Source of the DNA: RBG-16-57-11 sp964503145
GTDB lineage: Bacteria > Chloroflexota > Anaerolineae > Anaerolineales > UBA4823
Direction of reading: 5' to 3'
DNA length: 64,000 bases
Assembly: GCA_964503145.1 (NCBI GenBank)
Contig: CAZCYV010000002.1
Span: 124,001 to 188,000, forward strand
The stretch's first letter is position 1, and each line of letters starts with the position of its first letter. This document shows positions 51,390 through 60,672 of the stretch, one piece after another. Position numbers and translations under genes: made by a program. Under the pieces are notes generated by a model. It did not search any database, was not told where the DNA came from, and saw only the letters and a list, made by a program, of their open reading frames with translations.

Positions 51390-52294
51390 TCGAACCACTT
51401 CCTCAGTGCGTAGATGGTGTAAGGAATGACCAGGATGAAGGCGATCAAGAAGATGATCACGCCGATGGCCGCGCCCATCGAGACCAGGTGCTGCTGGAAG
51501 GTGGCCATGAACATATACAGCGAGAGCACATCCGTGGATATCCCCGGCCCGCCGAAGGTGACGATATAAACGATATCGAAGACTTTCAGCGTGGAAATCA
51601 ACAGCAGCGAGACCAGCACCAGGATGCCTGAGCGAATGTTGGGGATAATGATCGAGAACAGGATGCGCAGCTTCGAAGCGCCGTCCACCGTGGCGGCTTC
51701 GATCATCTCCTGCAGCTCCGAAGTGCGAAAGGATGACTGGACGATGATGACGGCAAACCCCAGATACTGCCAGATGAAAATCAGGATCAGCCAGTAGGTG
51801 GCCGTGTCTGGATTGGTGGTGAAGCGCAGGGGCGAATCGATCCCCAAAAAGCCCAGGATAATATTGAAAACCCCTCGCTTTGGCTCATACATCCAGGACC
51901 AGATCGTGCCGGTGACGATGAACGACATCGCCACCGGATACAGGATCAGCGTGCGGGTATAGGACTCGACTGCCGGGAAGGGCGCCAGCTCCAGCAGATA
52001 CGCCAGGAAGATCGCCAGGATGACCGTGGGCACCACGCCGCCGATCAGCCACTTGATATTGTTGCGCACATCCACCCAGAAGCGGACGTTCTTGAAAAGC
52101 TGCTCATACCACTTGAAGCCGACGAGCTCGTAATTCGCCGCAATCCCTGACCAGTTGGTCAGCGAGACGTAGAAGGTCCAGATCAGGGTGCCATAAAGGA
52201 TGAAAAGAAACACCAGCAACGGCGCCAGGAAGACCAACAGCTCGACGAACGTATAGCGATCGCGGCGATATTTTTGTGTCTGTGCTTTTTTCAC
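51386..52294 (-). CDS. Maltose-type sugar ABC transporter permease (MalF-like)
   Basis: This permease of about 302 residues has six hydrophobic segments and the EAA loop MIEAATVDGASKLRILFSIIIPN (in pieces). The frame opens at 52360, but that TTG lies inside a perfect hairpin. ATG 52342 directly abuts the hairpin. I prefer GTG 52294, which has AAGGA upstream and gives a normal cytoplasmic N-terminus (MKKAQTQKYRRDRYTF). The start is therefore uncertain by up to 22 residues. Confidence 0.88.
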   Translation of the reverse strand: MKKAQTQKYRRDRYTFVELLVFLAPLLVFLFILYGTLIWTFYVSLTNWSGIAANYELVGFKWYEQLFKNVRFWVDVRNNIKWLIGGVVPTVILAIFLAYLLELAPFPAVESYTRTLILYPVAMSFIVTGTIWSWMYEPKRGVFNIILGFLGIDSPLRFTTNPDTATYWLILIFIWQYLGFAVIIVQSSFRTSELQEMIEAATVDGASKLRILFSIIIPNIRSGILVLVSLLLISTLKVFDIVYIVTFGGPGISTDVLSLYMFMATFQQHLVSMGAAIGVIIFLIAFILVIPYTIYALRKWFE

Positions 52295-52343
52295 CCTGCC
52301 ATCCTTAGTCGTGCGATGATTGAAGCAGGCTGCGAAAGCCATA

Positions 52344-52381
52344 TTTTGGTAGGGATGCAAATGATTGCATCCCTACCAAAA
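52344..52381 (-). terminator. Perfect intra-operon hairpin between binding-protein and permease genes
   Basis: A perfect 17-base stem (52344-52360 with 52365-52381) encloses a 4-base loop and ends in TTTT on the minus strand. It sits between the substrate-binding protein stop and the first permease. There it would attenuate or protect the upstream mRNA, so that binding protein is made in excess. Confidence 0.75.
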
Positions 52382-52419
52382 CCAATGCTACAGCTTACTC
52401 AAGCGAGCAAGCGCCGATT

Positions 52420-53841
52420 TTACGGCCACTGATACCAGGCCGAAGCTTCCTTGACGTTGAACTGCTGGAACAGGCTGCTGACCTGCTGAATGGTCGCATC
52501 CACGTTCGGTTGCACCAGGAAGGACGAGATGGCGTTCCAGTATTCCGAGGTGAATGAGGACGGCGCAATCGAACCGTGCTGATCCAGGATCAGCTTGCCG
52601 GGGTTATCGCGCACGTACTGCATCAGCTCCTGGCGGATCGGATCGGGGAACTCCTTCGGGTCGATATCCGTGCGGGCAAACAGACCGCCCTGGATGACGT
52701 CGGTGGGGATCTGCAGCTCGGGCGAAGCCACCACCTCCAGCCACTTCATGGTGGACTCGGGGTTCGGAGCGCCCTTGGCCAGGCCGTAGGTATCCGGGTG
52801 GAAGAGCAGGATGCGCTCGGGCTTCTGCGGGAAGGTGACTGCGCCGAAGGTCTCGCCGGCCTTCCAGCCGCCGCCCTTCTCCAGCGCGCCGATCGCCCAG
52901 GTACCCATCAGGGTCATCGCCGCGGTGCCCTGCGGCAGCAGGGCGGTCGCCTGATCCCAGGTCAGACCGGAGTGATCGGTGTTGAAGTAGGGCGTCAGGG
53001 CGGCGAACTTCTCCAGGGACTTCTTGAACGGCTCGAAGGTGGCCGGATCCAGCTCGCCCTTGTAGAACTTGACATAGTTCTCCGGGCCGGCCTCTTCCAT
53101 GAAGACGGCATCGAAGACGAAGGCGTCGCCCCATTTCTCCTTGGAGCCCAGGCCGATGCAGGCCATCTCGGGCTTGGCGGCCTTGATCGCTTCGCAGGTG
53201 GCGACCAACTCATCGTAGTTGGTCGGCGGGGTGAGCTTCAGTTCATCGAACAGCGCCTTGTTGTAATACAGGATGTTCTGGATGTGCATGTTCAACGGCA
53301 CCACGTAGGGGTGACCGTTGACGGTGACGGCCTTGGCCAGCGGGCCAGGGATCTTGTTGGCGTAATCCAGCTTGGCCCACAGCTCATCCAGGGGTTCGAG
53401 CTGGCCGGCATCCACGTAGGCCTTCAATTCGGCGCCGCCCAGGGTCTGGAAGGTGTCGGGCGGGAAGCCGGCGGTCATACGCGCCTGCAGCACCACGCGC
53501 TGGTTCACACCGCCGCCGCCTGGGGTCGGGTTCTCGACGATCTTGACCTCGGGGTACTTGGCTTTCATTGCCTCGTACATGGCGTCCGCGGCCTCGCGCT
53601 CGCCGGGGGCGGTCCACCAGTTGAAGATGATCAGCTCGGGCGCCTTCGGCTCAGGGGTCGCCTCGACCACCACCGTGGTGACGACCTCTTTCACCTGGGG
53701 CGTACCGGCCACCTCGACCACCTCGGTGACGACCTTCTCCACCACCACGGTCTTGACCACCTCGACCGGCGCCGGCGCGCAGGCGGCCAGGATCATGCTG
53801 AAGATCATCAGGGTGGAGAGCAACACAGATAGCTTTTTCAT
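52420..53841 (-). CDS. Sugar ABC transporter substrate-binding lipoprotein
   Basis: This 473-residue binding protein of the MalE/UgpB class has a signal ending at the lipobox LAAC (Cys21), a Val/Thr-rich spacer (residues about 25-70) and a two-lobed binding body (WWTAPGEREAADAMYEAMK, YNKALFDELKLTPPTNYDELV, GTAAMTLMGTWAIGALEKG). It is the first gene of the operon and captures an unknown oligosaccharide or sugar outside the membrane. Confidence 0.93.
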   Translation of the reverse strand: MKKLSVLLSTLMIFSMILAACAPAPVEVVKTVVVEKVVTEVVEVAGTPQVKEVVTTVVVEATPEPKAPELIIFNWWTAPGEREAADAMYEAMKAKYPEVKIVENPTPGGGGVNQRVVLQARMTAGFPPDTFQTLGGAELKAYVDAGQLEPLDELWAKLDYANKIPGPLAKAVTVNGHPYVVPLNMHIQNILYYNKALFDELKLTPPTNYDELVATCEAIKAAKPEMACIGLGSKEKWGDAFVFDAVFMEEAGPENYVKFYKGELDPATFEPFKKSLEKFAALTPYFNTDHSGLTWDQATALLPQGTAAMTLMGTWAIGALEKGGGWKAGETFGAVTFPQKPERILLFHPDTYGLAKGAPNPESTMKWLEVVASPELQIPTDVIQGGLFARTDIDPKEFPDPIRQELMQYVRDNPGKLILDQHGSIAPSSFTSEYWNAISSFLVQPNVDATIQQVSSLFQQFNVKEASAWYQWP

Positions 53842-54138
53842 GGGTTACTTCCTCCTCCTACAATCAGGATTGTGCTTTGTTTGTACTTGCAAGGCTTGAA
53901 AAACGTGAGATGGGGTGTTTTGATAGGGTCAATCGCGTTGCGCTACCACCTCCTTGTTCACTGGTTTGCTGTCGCCCATCCACGGTTCCATAGCGAACCC
54001 GGCCTGGGAAAAGCAATTTCGTCTGTGCAGATAATCGGATTAGCGCTGACGGCTGCTGATCATTTCCATCGGTCAGCCAAAGAAAACCTTTCGGTTGCGT
54101 TGCTAAGCTGGACAATCAGATTAGCGGCAAGCTTAATT

Positions 54139-54167
54139 ATTATTCACCCAAAAATTATTTTTGTCAA
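54139..54167 (-). promoter_or_regulatory. Consensus-like promoter of the sugar ABC operon
   Basis: On the minus strand a perfect -35 TTGACA (54167-54162) is followed after 17 bases by AATAAT (54144-54139). The predicted start is about 290 bases upstream of the first gene, leaving a long 5' leader of unknown content. The remaining gap up to the alr gene (54200-54404) holds only a -10-like TAAAAT at 54341-54346. Confidence 0.65.
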
Positions 54168-54181
54168 GCATCGTTCGATTG

Positions 54182-54199
54182 TTGTGAACAATGTCACAA
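54182..54199. promoter_or_regulatory. CRP/FNR-like palindromic operator
   Basis: TTGTGAACAATGTCACAA is a perfect palindrome of the form TGTGA-N6-TCACA. Its centre is about 59 bases upstream of the predicted transcription start of the sugar ABC operon, a position typical of class I CRP activation. Confidence 0.65.
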
Positions 54200-54404
54200 A
54201 ATGGATGCGCGGCAAATCCTGCATGCCGGCGCGGCCCGGCCCCCGAACAATCCAGGAAGTGGCAAATGGAGGCGCAGTTCAGGATGAATGACACATGACT
54301 TTTCGCCTGGCAATTGGAACAATAATTACCATCAACCGGGTAAAATCGCATCATTCAGTCGTCAGTCCCAATCAGGCTGAGCAGTCATCGTTACGGAGTG
54401 AGCA

Positions 54405-55565
54405 ATGCTAGAGAGTATCGTCACCTGGGCCGAGATCGACCTGGACGCCATCGCCTTCAACGTGGCCGCGTTCAAACGCCATGTCGGAGAACGGGTCAAA
54501 ATCATCGCCGTGGTCAAGGCCAACGCCTACGGCCATGGCGCAGCACCGGTGGCCAGGACGGCCTTGCAGGCCGGGGCAGAGATGCTGGCCGTGCACCGCG
54601 CCATCGAGGGCGCCGAGTTGCGCCGGGCGGGCCTGCAGGCGCCAATCCTGATCATGGGCTACACCCCGCCCGATGGCGCAGAGTTGATCGTCCAGCAGCG
54701 GCTGACGCCGAGCCTGATGACCATCGAATTCGCGCAGGCGCTCTCCGACCGGGCCTGCGCCGCGGGTGTGCGCGTCCCGGTGCATGTCAAGGTCGATACC
54801 GGCATGAGCCGCTACGGGCTGATGCCGGAAGAGGTGGTGGACTTCCTGCGCGCCCTCGCCCCGCTGCCGGGGATATCCATTGAAGGGCTGTTCACCCATT
54901 TCGCCACCGCAGACTGGGCCGATCCCACCTACACGCTGAAGCAACTGGCGCTATTCAATGAGGTGCGTCAGGCCGCGCACTCCGCAGGCTTTGCCCTACC
55001 GATGGTGCATGCAGCCAACAGCGCGGCGACGATGAAGCTGCCCCAGGCGCATTTCGACGCCGTGCGGCCGGGCATCGCCATGTATGGCCTGGACCCTTCC
55101 AGCGAATGGCCGCCGGTCTTCGAGATCCGCCCGGCGCTGACACTGAAGAGCAAAGTGAGCCGGGTGCGCACCCTGCCCGCCGGCGCAGGCGTCAGCTACA
55201 GCCGAACTTACGTCACCACGAAGCCCACCCGAGCAGCGTTGGTGCCGGTGGGCTACGGCGATGGCTACCACCGCAGCCTGTCCAACCGGAGTCAGGTGCT
55301 GATCCGCGGGCGGCGCGCCCCAATCATCGGCCGCGTGTGCATGGATCAGTTCGTGGTGGATGTCAGCGACATCCCAGACGTGCAGCAGGACGACGAAGTG
55401 GTGCTGATCGGGCAACAGGGAAGCGAGCGCATCAGCGCCGAGGAACTGGCTGCGCTGGCGGGCACGATCAACTATGAGGTGACCACCTCGCTGCTGCCGC
55501 GCGTGGCGCGGGTGTATCTACGCGGGGGTGAACAATTAATTGACAGAAACCCTGGGCGCGGTTAA
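54405..55565 (+). CDS. alr: Alanine racemase
   Basis: This 386-residue fold-type III PLP enzyme has the PLP lysine at position 38 in VVKANAYGHG. The segments HVKVDTGMSRYG, GVSYSRTYVT (second catalytic Tyr) and GRVCMDQFVVDVS are typical. It makes D-alanine for peptidoglycan. A GGAGTGAGC element precedes the ATG. It diverges from the sugar ABC operon. Confidence 0.95.
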   Translation: MLESIVTWAEIDLDAIAFNVAAFKRHVGERVKIIAVVKANAYGHGAAPVARTALQAGAEMLAVHRAIEGAELRRAGLQAPILIMGYTPPDGAELIVQQRLTPSLMTIEFAQALSDRACAAGVRVPVHVKVDTGMSRYGLMPEEVVDFLRALAPLPGISIEGLFTHFATADWADPTYTLKQLALFNEVRQAAHSAGFALPMVHAANSAATMKLPQAHFDAVRPGIAMYGLDPSSEWPPVFEIRPALTLKSKVSRVRTLPAGAGVSYSRTYVTTKPTRAALVPVGYGDGYHRSLSNRSQVLIRGRRAPIIGRVCMDQFVVDVSDIPDVQQDDEVVLIGQQGSERISAEELAALAGTINYEVTTSLLPRVARVYLRGGEQLIDRNPGRG

Positions 55566-55577
55566 ACTTCTCACACC

Positions 55578-56969
55578 ATGAGCAACTCATACCTCGATCG
55601 CGAACGCCAGTTCGAGGAATATTTGCGCGACGGCATCACTGCGGCAAAATCCGGTCAGCGCAAGCTGGCAGTGTCTTTGTTGAACCGCGCCATCTATCTG
55701 AACAACGGCGATGCCCGCCCGTACATCTGGCTTTCGGCGACCACAGATGATCCCCAAGAGCAAATCGAATATCTCGAGCGAGCCGTCGCCATTGATCCGA
55801 CCAATGCTGCAGCGCGGCGCGGCCTGGCGCTGCTGACCGGCAAGATCGACCGCTCCCGAATGATGCCCGAAGGCCAGGGCATCGATCGGGCGCAGGAAGG
55901 CGTAGAAATCGAGGTGGATGGTCGATCGTTTGCCTGCCCGCGCTGCGGCGGACGGATGGCCTATCAAATCGCCGTCAAAAGCCTGGTATGCGAATATTGC
56001 GGCTATCAAGAGAGCGCGCCCGAACAACCGGCGCAGGCATTGCCCGCCGAACAGGTGCTCGATTTCGTCATACCTACCACCCGCGGACACCGTTGGACAG
56101 AGGCGCAGCAGCGCCTGACCTGCGAGCGTTGCGGCGCGCAACAGGTGCTGCCGCCTGGCCACAAGACGGCGGAATGCTCTTATTGTGGGTCAAATCAGCT
56201 GGTGGCTTCGGTGGAACAGGAAGAATTGATCGACCCACAAGCTATCGCTCTGATGCAAGTAGATCGACAACAGGCGCATAGATTGGCGCATAGCTGGCTG
56301 GGCAGCGGCTTGTTCGCACCCGATAACCTTTTCCATGCCGCTAACCGCCTGCAATTGCGCCCGGGGTATTACTCATGCTGGCTCTTCAACGGCATGGTCG
56401 AACTGCACTGGACGTGCGAAGTGGTGCAGGGAGATGGAAGTTTCAAGCATTGGACCGCCGCCAGCGGGACCGAATCTCGGTTTTTCGACGATGTGTTGGT
56501 CGCTGGCGTCAGAGCCATCTCTGATCGAGAATTACAGGCTGTCGGACCATTTCGGCTCGATGAGCTGAAAGATTTCAGCCTCGAATGCCTGGCCGGTTGG
56601 CCGACGATCTTATACGACCGCTCGCTTTCCGATGCTTCTCTGGCAGCCCGAGAACAAGTGCTACGTCAATTGCGACCGGCGACTTACCAGGAGATCCTGG
56701 CGGGACAAGAGAAGCGCAATCTCAACATTGGCAGCAGCGACTGGGGCGGGATCACCTTCAAGCATGTTCTGATCCCACTATGGATCGGTGATTACACGTT
56801 CCAGGGCAGGTCCTACCGCTTGTTAGTCAACGGTCAGACGGGAAAAGTCATCGGCGAAAAGCCCCATGATCGGCTCAAGCTGATCTTGGGCCTGTTGACG
56901 ATATTAATGTTCATCTTTGGGGTACTCTTCCTGCTCTGGGTTATTTTCGGGGGCGGCTCCCTTTTCTAA
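55578..56969 (+). CDS. Zinc-ribbon protein with N-terminal TPR-like and C-terminal membrane segments
   Basis: This 463-residue protein has TPR-like helices at about 8-95 (GQRKLAVSLLNRAIYLNN, QIEYLERAVAIDPTNAAARRGL). Two zinc ribbons follow (CPRCGG ... CEYCG and CERCG ... CSYCG, about 115-210). Then comes a conserved soluble region rich in Trp and aromatic residues, and one transmembrane helix at the end (about 436-458). It resembles zinc-ribbon proteins common in Chloroflexota, with no assigned function. It is 12 bases after alr and 17 bases before glyQS, so possibly one transcript. Confidence 0.85.
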   Translation: MSNSYLDRERQFEEYLRDGITAAKSGQRKLAVSLLNRAIYLNNGDARPYIWLSATTDDPQEQIEYLERAVAIDPTNAAARRGLALLTGKIDRSRMMPEGQGIDRAQEGVEIEVDGRSFACPRCGGRMAYQIAVKSLVCEYCGYQESAPEQPAQALPAEQVLDFVIPTTRGHRWTEAQQRLTCERCGAQQVLPPGHKTAECSYCGSNQLVASVEQEELIDPQAIALMQVDRQQAHRLAHSWLGSGLFAPDNLFHAANRLQLRPGYYSCWLFNGMVELHWTCEVVQGDGSFKHWTAASGTESRFFDDVLVAGVRAISDRELQAVGPFRLDELKDFSLECLAGWPTILYDRSLSDASLAAREQVLRQLRPATYQEILAGQEKRNLNIGSSDWGGITFKHVLIPLWIGDYTFQGRSYRLLVNGQTGKVIGEKPHDRLKLILGLLTILMFIFGVLFLLWVIFGGGSLF

Positions 56970-56986
56970 GCCCCACATCCTCCTGA

Positions 56987-59900
56987 ATGGATCAAATGAC
57001 CGATATGTCACAACCGCTCAACTTTCAATCCATTATCATGGCTCTGCAAGATTTCTGGGCCCGGCAGGGCTGCTTGATCTGGCAGCCTTACTATACACAG
57101 GTCGGCGCGGGGACGATGAACCCGGCCACCTTCCTGCGCGTGCTGGGTCCGGAGCCATGGAATGTTGGCTATGTCGAGCCTTCGATTCGCCCGGATGACG
57201 GGCGCTACGGCGAAAACCCAAACCGCATGCAGATGCACTACCAGTTCCAGGTGATCCTCAAACCTGATCCGGGTAATCCTCAAGAAATTTACCTTAAGTC
57301 ATTAGAGGCGCTGGGGATCGATCCTCGTCAGCACGATATCCGTTTCGTAGAAGATAACTGGGAGTCGCCCGCCCTGGGCGCCTGGGGCCTGGGTTGGGAA
57401 GTCTGGCTGGACGGGCAGGAGATCACCCAATTCACCTACTTCCAGCAGGCAGGCGGCCAGACGCTCGATCCGGTTTCTGTAGAGATCACCTATGGGTTGG
57501 AACGCATCGCCATCGCCCTGCAGGGCGTGGACAATTTTCGGGATATTCGATGGAACGATACCCTGACCGATGGCGACGTCAACCTACAGGCCGAGCAAGA
57601 GCACAGCAAATATTACTTCGAGATCGCCGATGTCGAGCGATTGCGCCAGATGTACGATCTCTTCGAAGCCGAGGCGAAATCCTGTCTGGAAAACAGGCTG
57701 GTGCTTCCGGCGCACGACTATGTGCTCAAGTGCTCGCACACCTTCAATGTGCTCGATACGCGCGGCGCAGTCGGCGTAACCGAGCGCCAGGCGATGTTCG
57801 GACGGATGCGCGAACTCTCCCGCCGCGTCGCCGAGGCCTATCTGGATCAACGCCAGCAGTTGGAGTTTCCATTCTTGCGCGAAGCTGAAGAACAGGCTCG
57901 CGGGAGAGCGGGCAAGCCGCAAATCGCAAGCGGCGCCCATCGCTTGCAGGTCAGCGCTCAGTCGCACGCGCCACTATTGATCGAAATCGGCACCGAAGAA
58001 CTACCCGCGGGCGACCTGGAAGCTGTGCTGGAGCAACTGCGCGTGCGCGTCCCCGAATACCTGGCCGACCTGCGACTATCGCACGGCGCGCTGCGCATCC
58101 TGGGGACGCCGCGCCGCCTGGTCATCCACATCGAAGATTTGGCCGCAGTGCAGGCCGACCTGGAGCAGGTGATCAAGGGACCGCCCGCCGCCCGCGCCTT
58201 CGGGCCGGATGGCTCGCCGACCCCGGCGGCGGAAGGTTTTGCGCGCAGCAAAAATGCGACCCTGAGCGACTTACAGGTGCGCGAGATGGACGGTGGGCGC
58301 TATGTCGTCGCAGTTGTGCGTCAGGCCGGGCGGCCTGCAGTGAGCGTCCTGGCCGAAGCGCTGCCGTCCTGGATCGCCGGGCTGCGCTTCGAGAAATCCA
58401 TGCGTTGGAACAGCAGCAATGTCGCTTTTTCACGCCCGATCCGCTGGCTTCTGGCGATTTACGGCAGCGGGGAGGACTGCCAGGTGGTGCCCTTCGAATA
58501 CGCCGGGTTGATCTCTGGCGATACGACTCGCGGCCTGCGTTTTCGAGAACCGCAGGAGCAGCAAATTCGCTCGCCGCAGGAATATTATGACTTCCTGTCC
58601 GCTCAGGGCATCTTGCTCGACCCGGATGAGCGCCGCGCCGCGATCCGCTCTCAGATCGAGCGCCTGGCTACCGAAGTGGGTGGCGCCATCCCCGAAGATG
58701 CGGATTTGCTCAGCGAGGTGACCAATCTGGTCGAGGCGCCCACAGCGCTGCGCGGCGCATTCGATCCGCAGCACCTCAAGCTGCCGCGCGAGGTGTTGAT
58801 CTCGGTGATGAAGAAACACCAACGTTACTTCCCGGTGCTATCGGCCGACGGCTCAGGTGAGGCGATGCTGCCCTACTTCATTGCAGTGCGCAATGGCGAC
58901 GGTCAATTCTTGGAGATTGTCACAAAGGGCAACGAGCACGTCATCCGGGCGCGCTTTGCGGATGCGGATTTCTTCGTCCGCGACGATATCAAGAAGCCCC
59001 TGCAAGATTATCTCCCGCGCCTGGATACGCTGATGTTTCAAGCCAAGTTAGGTTCGATGCTGGACAAAACCCGCCGCATCGTCTTGCTGGTGGATGATCT
59101 GGCGCGCCAGATCGGCCTGGACGAAGCGGAGCTTTCCATTGCCAAGCGGGCAGCCGAGCTGTGCAAGGCCGACCTGGCAACCAAGATGGTGGTTGAGATG
59201 ACCTCGCTGCAGGGCCAGATGGGACGCTATTACGCCCTGCAGTCGGGCGAAAAGCCCGAAGTGGCGCAGGCGATCTTCGAGCACTATCTGCCGCGCTACA
59301 CCGGCGACCAGACCCCCGCCAGCCGACCCGGCCTGGTGGTCGGCCTGGCCGATCGACTGGATAGCCTGGTGGGTCTCTTCGCAGCCGGACTGGCCCCTTC
59401 CGGTAACAAGGATCCCTTCGCTCAGCGCCGCGCTGCGCTGGGGCTGGTTCAGAACCTGATCGCCTGGAACCTGGACTTCGACCTGCAGAATGCCCTGACC
59501 GCGGCCGCTTCGCACCTGCCCATCGCTGCCAATCCGGAGAGCCAGCAAGCGGTCTTTGAATTCATTGTCGAACGCCTGCGCTATACCCTGTTGGAGCAGG
59601 GAGCGCGTTACGACGCCGTCGACGCTGTGCTGGCGGCCCAGGCGAACAACCCGGCGAGCGCTGCTCGCGCAGTGAAAGCTCTGGAGGCCTGGATCCATCG
59701 GCCGGATTGGAACACCATCCTGCCAGCGTATGCCCGTTGCGTGCGCATCACCCGAGATTATCCCCAGCGCTTTCCGGTCGAAGAGCAATACTTCGTCGAG
59801 CCGAGCGAGAGGGCGCTATATCAGGCGCTCCTCGCTGCGGAGGCGGCCAGGCGCGCCGCGGGGTCGGTGGACGATTTCTTGAATGCTTTCCTTCCGATGA

Positions 59901-60043
59901 TCCCTGTCATCAACCGCTTCTTTGACGATGTATTGGTGATGGCCGAGGACGAGCGTCTGCGATGCAATCGGCTGGGGCTTTTGCAGCGCATCGCCGCCCT
60001 GGCACAGGGCGTGGCTGATTTCTCTCGCCTGGAAGGTTTCTAA
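56987..60043 (+). CDS. glyQS: Glycine--tRNA ligase, fused alpha and beta subunits
   Basis: This 1018-residue enzyme joins the catalytic alpha subunit (about 1-300: FQSIIMALQDFWARQGC, QPYYTQVGAGTMNPATFLRVLGP, FVEDNWESPALGAWGLGWEVW) to the beta subunit (about 325-1018: LLIEIGTEELPAGDLE, MKKHQRYFPV, a GLADRLDSLVGLF HD-like segment). It charges tRNA-Gly. In most bacteria these are two genes, glyQ and glyS. The start is uncertain among ATGs at 56987, 56996 and 57005, none with a clear ribosome-binding site. Confidence 0.95.
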   Translation: MDQMTDMSQPLNFQSIIMALQDFWARQGCLIWQPYYTQVGAGTMNPATFLRVLGPEPWNVGYVEPSIRPDDGRYGENPNRMQMHYQFQVILKPDPGNPQEIYLKSLEALGIDPRQHDIRFVEDNWESPALGAWGLGWEVWLDGQEITQFTYFQQAGGQTLDPVSVEITYGLERIAIALQGVDNFRDIRWNDTLTDGDVNLQAEQEHSKYYFEIADVERLRQMYDLFEAEAKSCLENRLVLPAHDYVLKCSHTFNVLDTRGAVGVTERQAMFGRMRELSRRVAEAYLDQRQQLEFPFLREAEEQARGRAGKPQIASGAHRLQVSAQSHAPLLIEIGTEELPAGDLEAVLEQLRVRVPEYLADLRLSHGALRILGTPRRLVIHIEDLAAVQADLEQVIKGPPAARAFGPDGSPTPAAEGFARSKNATLSDLQVREMDGGRYVVAVVRQAGRPAVSVLAEALPSWIAGLRFEKSMRWNSSNVAFSRPIRWLLAIYGSGEDCQVVPFEYAGLISGDTTRGLRFREPQEQQIRSPQEYYDFLSAQGILLDPDERRAAIRSQIERLATEVGGAIPEDADLLSEVTNLVEAPTALRGAFDPQHLKLPREVLISVMKKHQRYFPVLSADGSGEAMLPYFIAVRNGDGQFLEIVTKGNEHVIRARFADADFFVRDDIKKPLQDYLPRLDTLMFQAKLGSMLDKTRRIVLLVDDLARQIGLDEAELSIAKRAAELCKADLATKMVVEMTSLQGQMGRYYALQSGEKPEVAQAIFEHYLPRYTGDQTPASRPGLVVGLADRLDSLVGLFAAGLAPSGNKDPFAQRRAALGLVQNLIAWNLDFDLQNALTAAASHLPIAANPESQQAVFEFIVERLRYTLLEQGARYDAVDAVLAAQANNPASAARAVKALEAWIHRPDWNTILPAYARCVRITRDYPQRFPVEEQYFVEPSERALYQALLAAEAARRAAGSVDDFLNAFLPMIPVINRFFDDVLVMAEDERLRCNRLGLLQRIAALAQGVADFSRLEGF

Positions 60044-60093
60044 TCGAGTCAAGGAACCCCATTTTCGCCTAAGGCGAGATCACCTGCCTGATT

Positions 60094-60126
60094 TGAGATC
60101 TCCCCGGGATACCCGGGGAGATCTCA
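60094..60126. terminator. Long perfect hairpin after glyQS
   Basis: A perfect 15-base stem (60094-60108 with 60112-60126) with a 3-base loop lies 50 bases after the glyQS stop. There is no T tract, so it could be a processing or stability hairpin rather than a classical terminator. Confidence 0.55.
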
Positions 60127-60259
60127 GTTCAGGTTACAGCGACGCAAGACTCTACGGGTGAGCATCTGGATCAGTGACGTAAGTATTTCTACAATCTTGA
60201 CCCAAATGCACATATATAGATTTTTCACAAAGATTTTATGCCATATGTGGTGGTATTTC

Positions 60260-60291
60260 TTGACACATCGAAAAAGTTGTGATATTTTTCG
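60260..60291 (+). promoter_or_regulatory. Promoter with inverted repeat upstream of the ComX-like peptide gene
   Basis: TTGACA (60260-60265) is followed after 17 bases by TATTTT (60283-60288), in an AT-rich stretch unlike its surroundings. CGAAAAA (60269-60275) and TTTTTCG (60285-60291) form a perfect inverted repeat across the spacer and -10, which could be a regulator site. The rest of 60044-60369 shows no gene. Confidence 0.6.
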
Positions 60292-60369
60292 ACTGTCCCA
60301 GCTTACAGTTTTGTAAGGCTCCTATCAAAATCGAAAACCCAAACAACAACATAATACGGAGGATGAACC

Positions 60370-60579
60370 ATGTCTATCGCTCAGGTCGTCTATCGCATAT
60401 CGACTGACAATGATTTCGCCGATCAATGGCGCCTCGACCCTGAGGGAGCCCTCGCCAAGCGCGGGTTGTGGTTGAGCAACGAGGAACTGGCCTTCTTGAA
60501 GGCTGGTCTGAAGCGCAACGGTCAAGGGGATGAGGTCAGCCTGGCCGATATCCTGCGCAAGGCCACCAACTGGAGGTAA
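60370..60579 (+). CDS. ComX-like signal peptide precursor candidate
   Basis: The gene encodes a 69-residue peptide with a strong GGAGG site. Its body (DNDFADQWRLDPEGALAKRG, then LSNEELAFLKAGL) resembles the helical leader family found in many RiPP precursors and LigA-like proteins. The C-terminus is basic and ends ATNWR, with Trp68 next to last. In Bacillus ComX, a Trp near the C-terminus is prenylated by ComQ. Here an isoprenyl-synthase gene follows directly, and then a ComP-like kinase. The homology is by architecture, not by sequence identity to ComX, so the assignment is inference. A plain helical protein of other function cannot be excluded. Confidence 0.75.
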   Translation: MSIAQVVYRISTDNDFADQWRLDPEGALAKRGLWLSNEELAFLKAGLKRNGQGDEVSLADILRKATNWR

Positions 60580-60672
60580 GCCATCTTAATATCGACCCAG
60601 GGGGCCCGCATTGCTTCGATCAGGAAACTGATCGAGCAAAGTTGGTCAACATCTGGCGCATGGCCTGAGTTT

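Noticed and set aside
52576..53832. A plus-strand frame of 418 codons opposite the sugar-binding protein gene.
   Set aside because: Antisense shadow rich in Gly, Leu, Arg and His. The opposite strand encodes a clear binding protein with lipobox.
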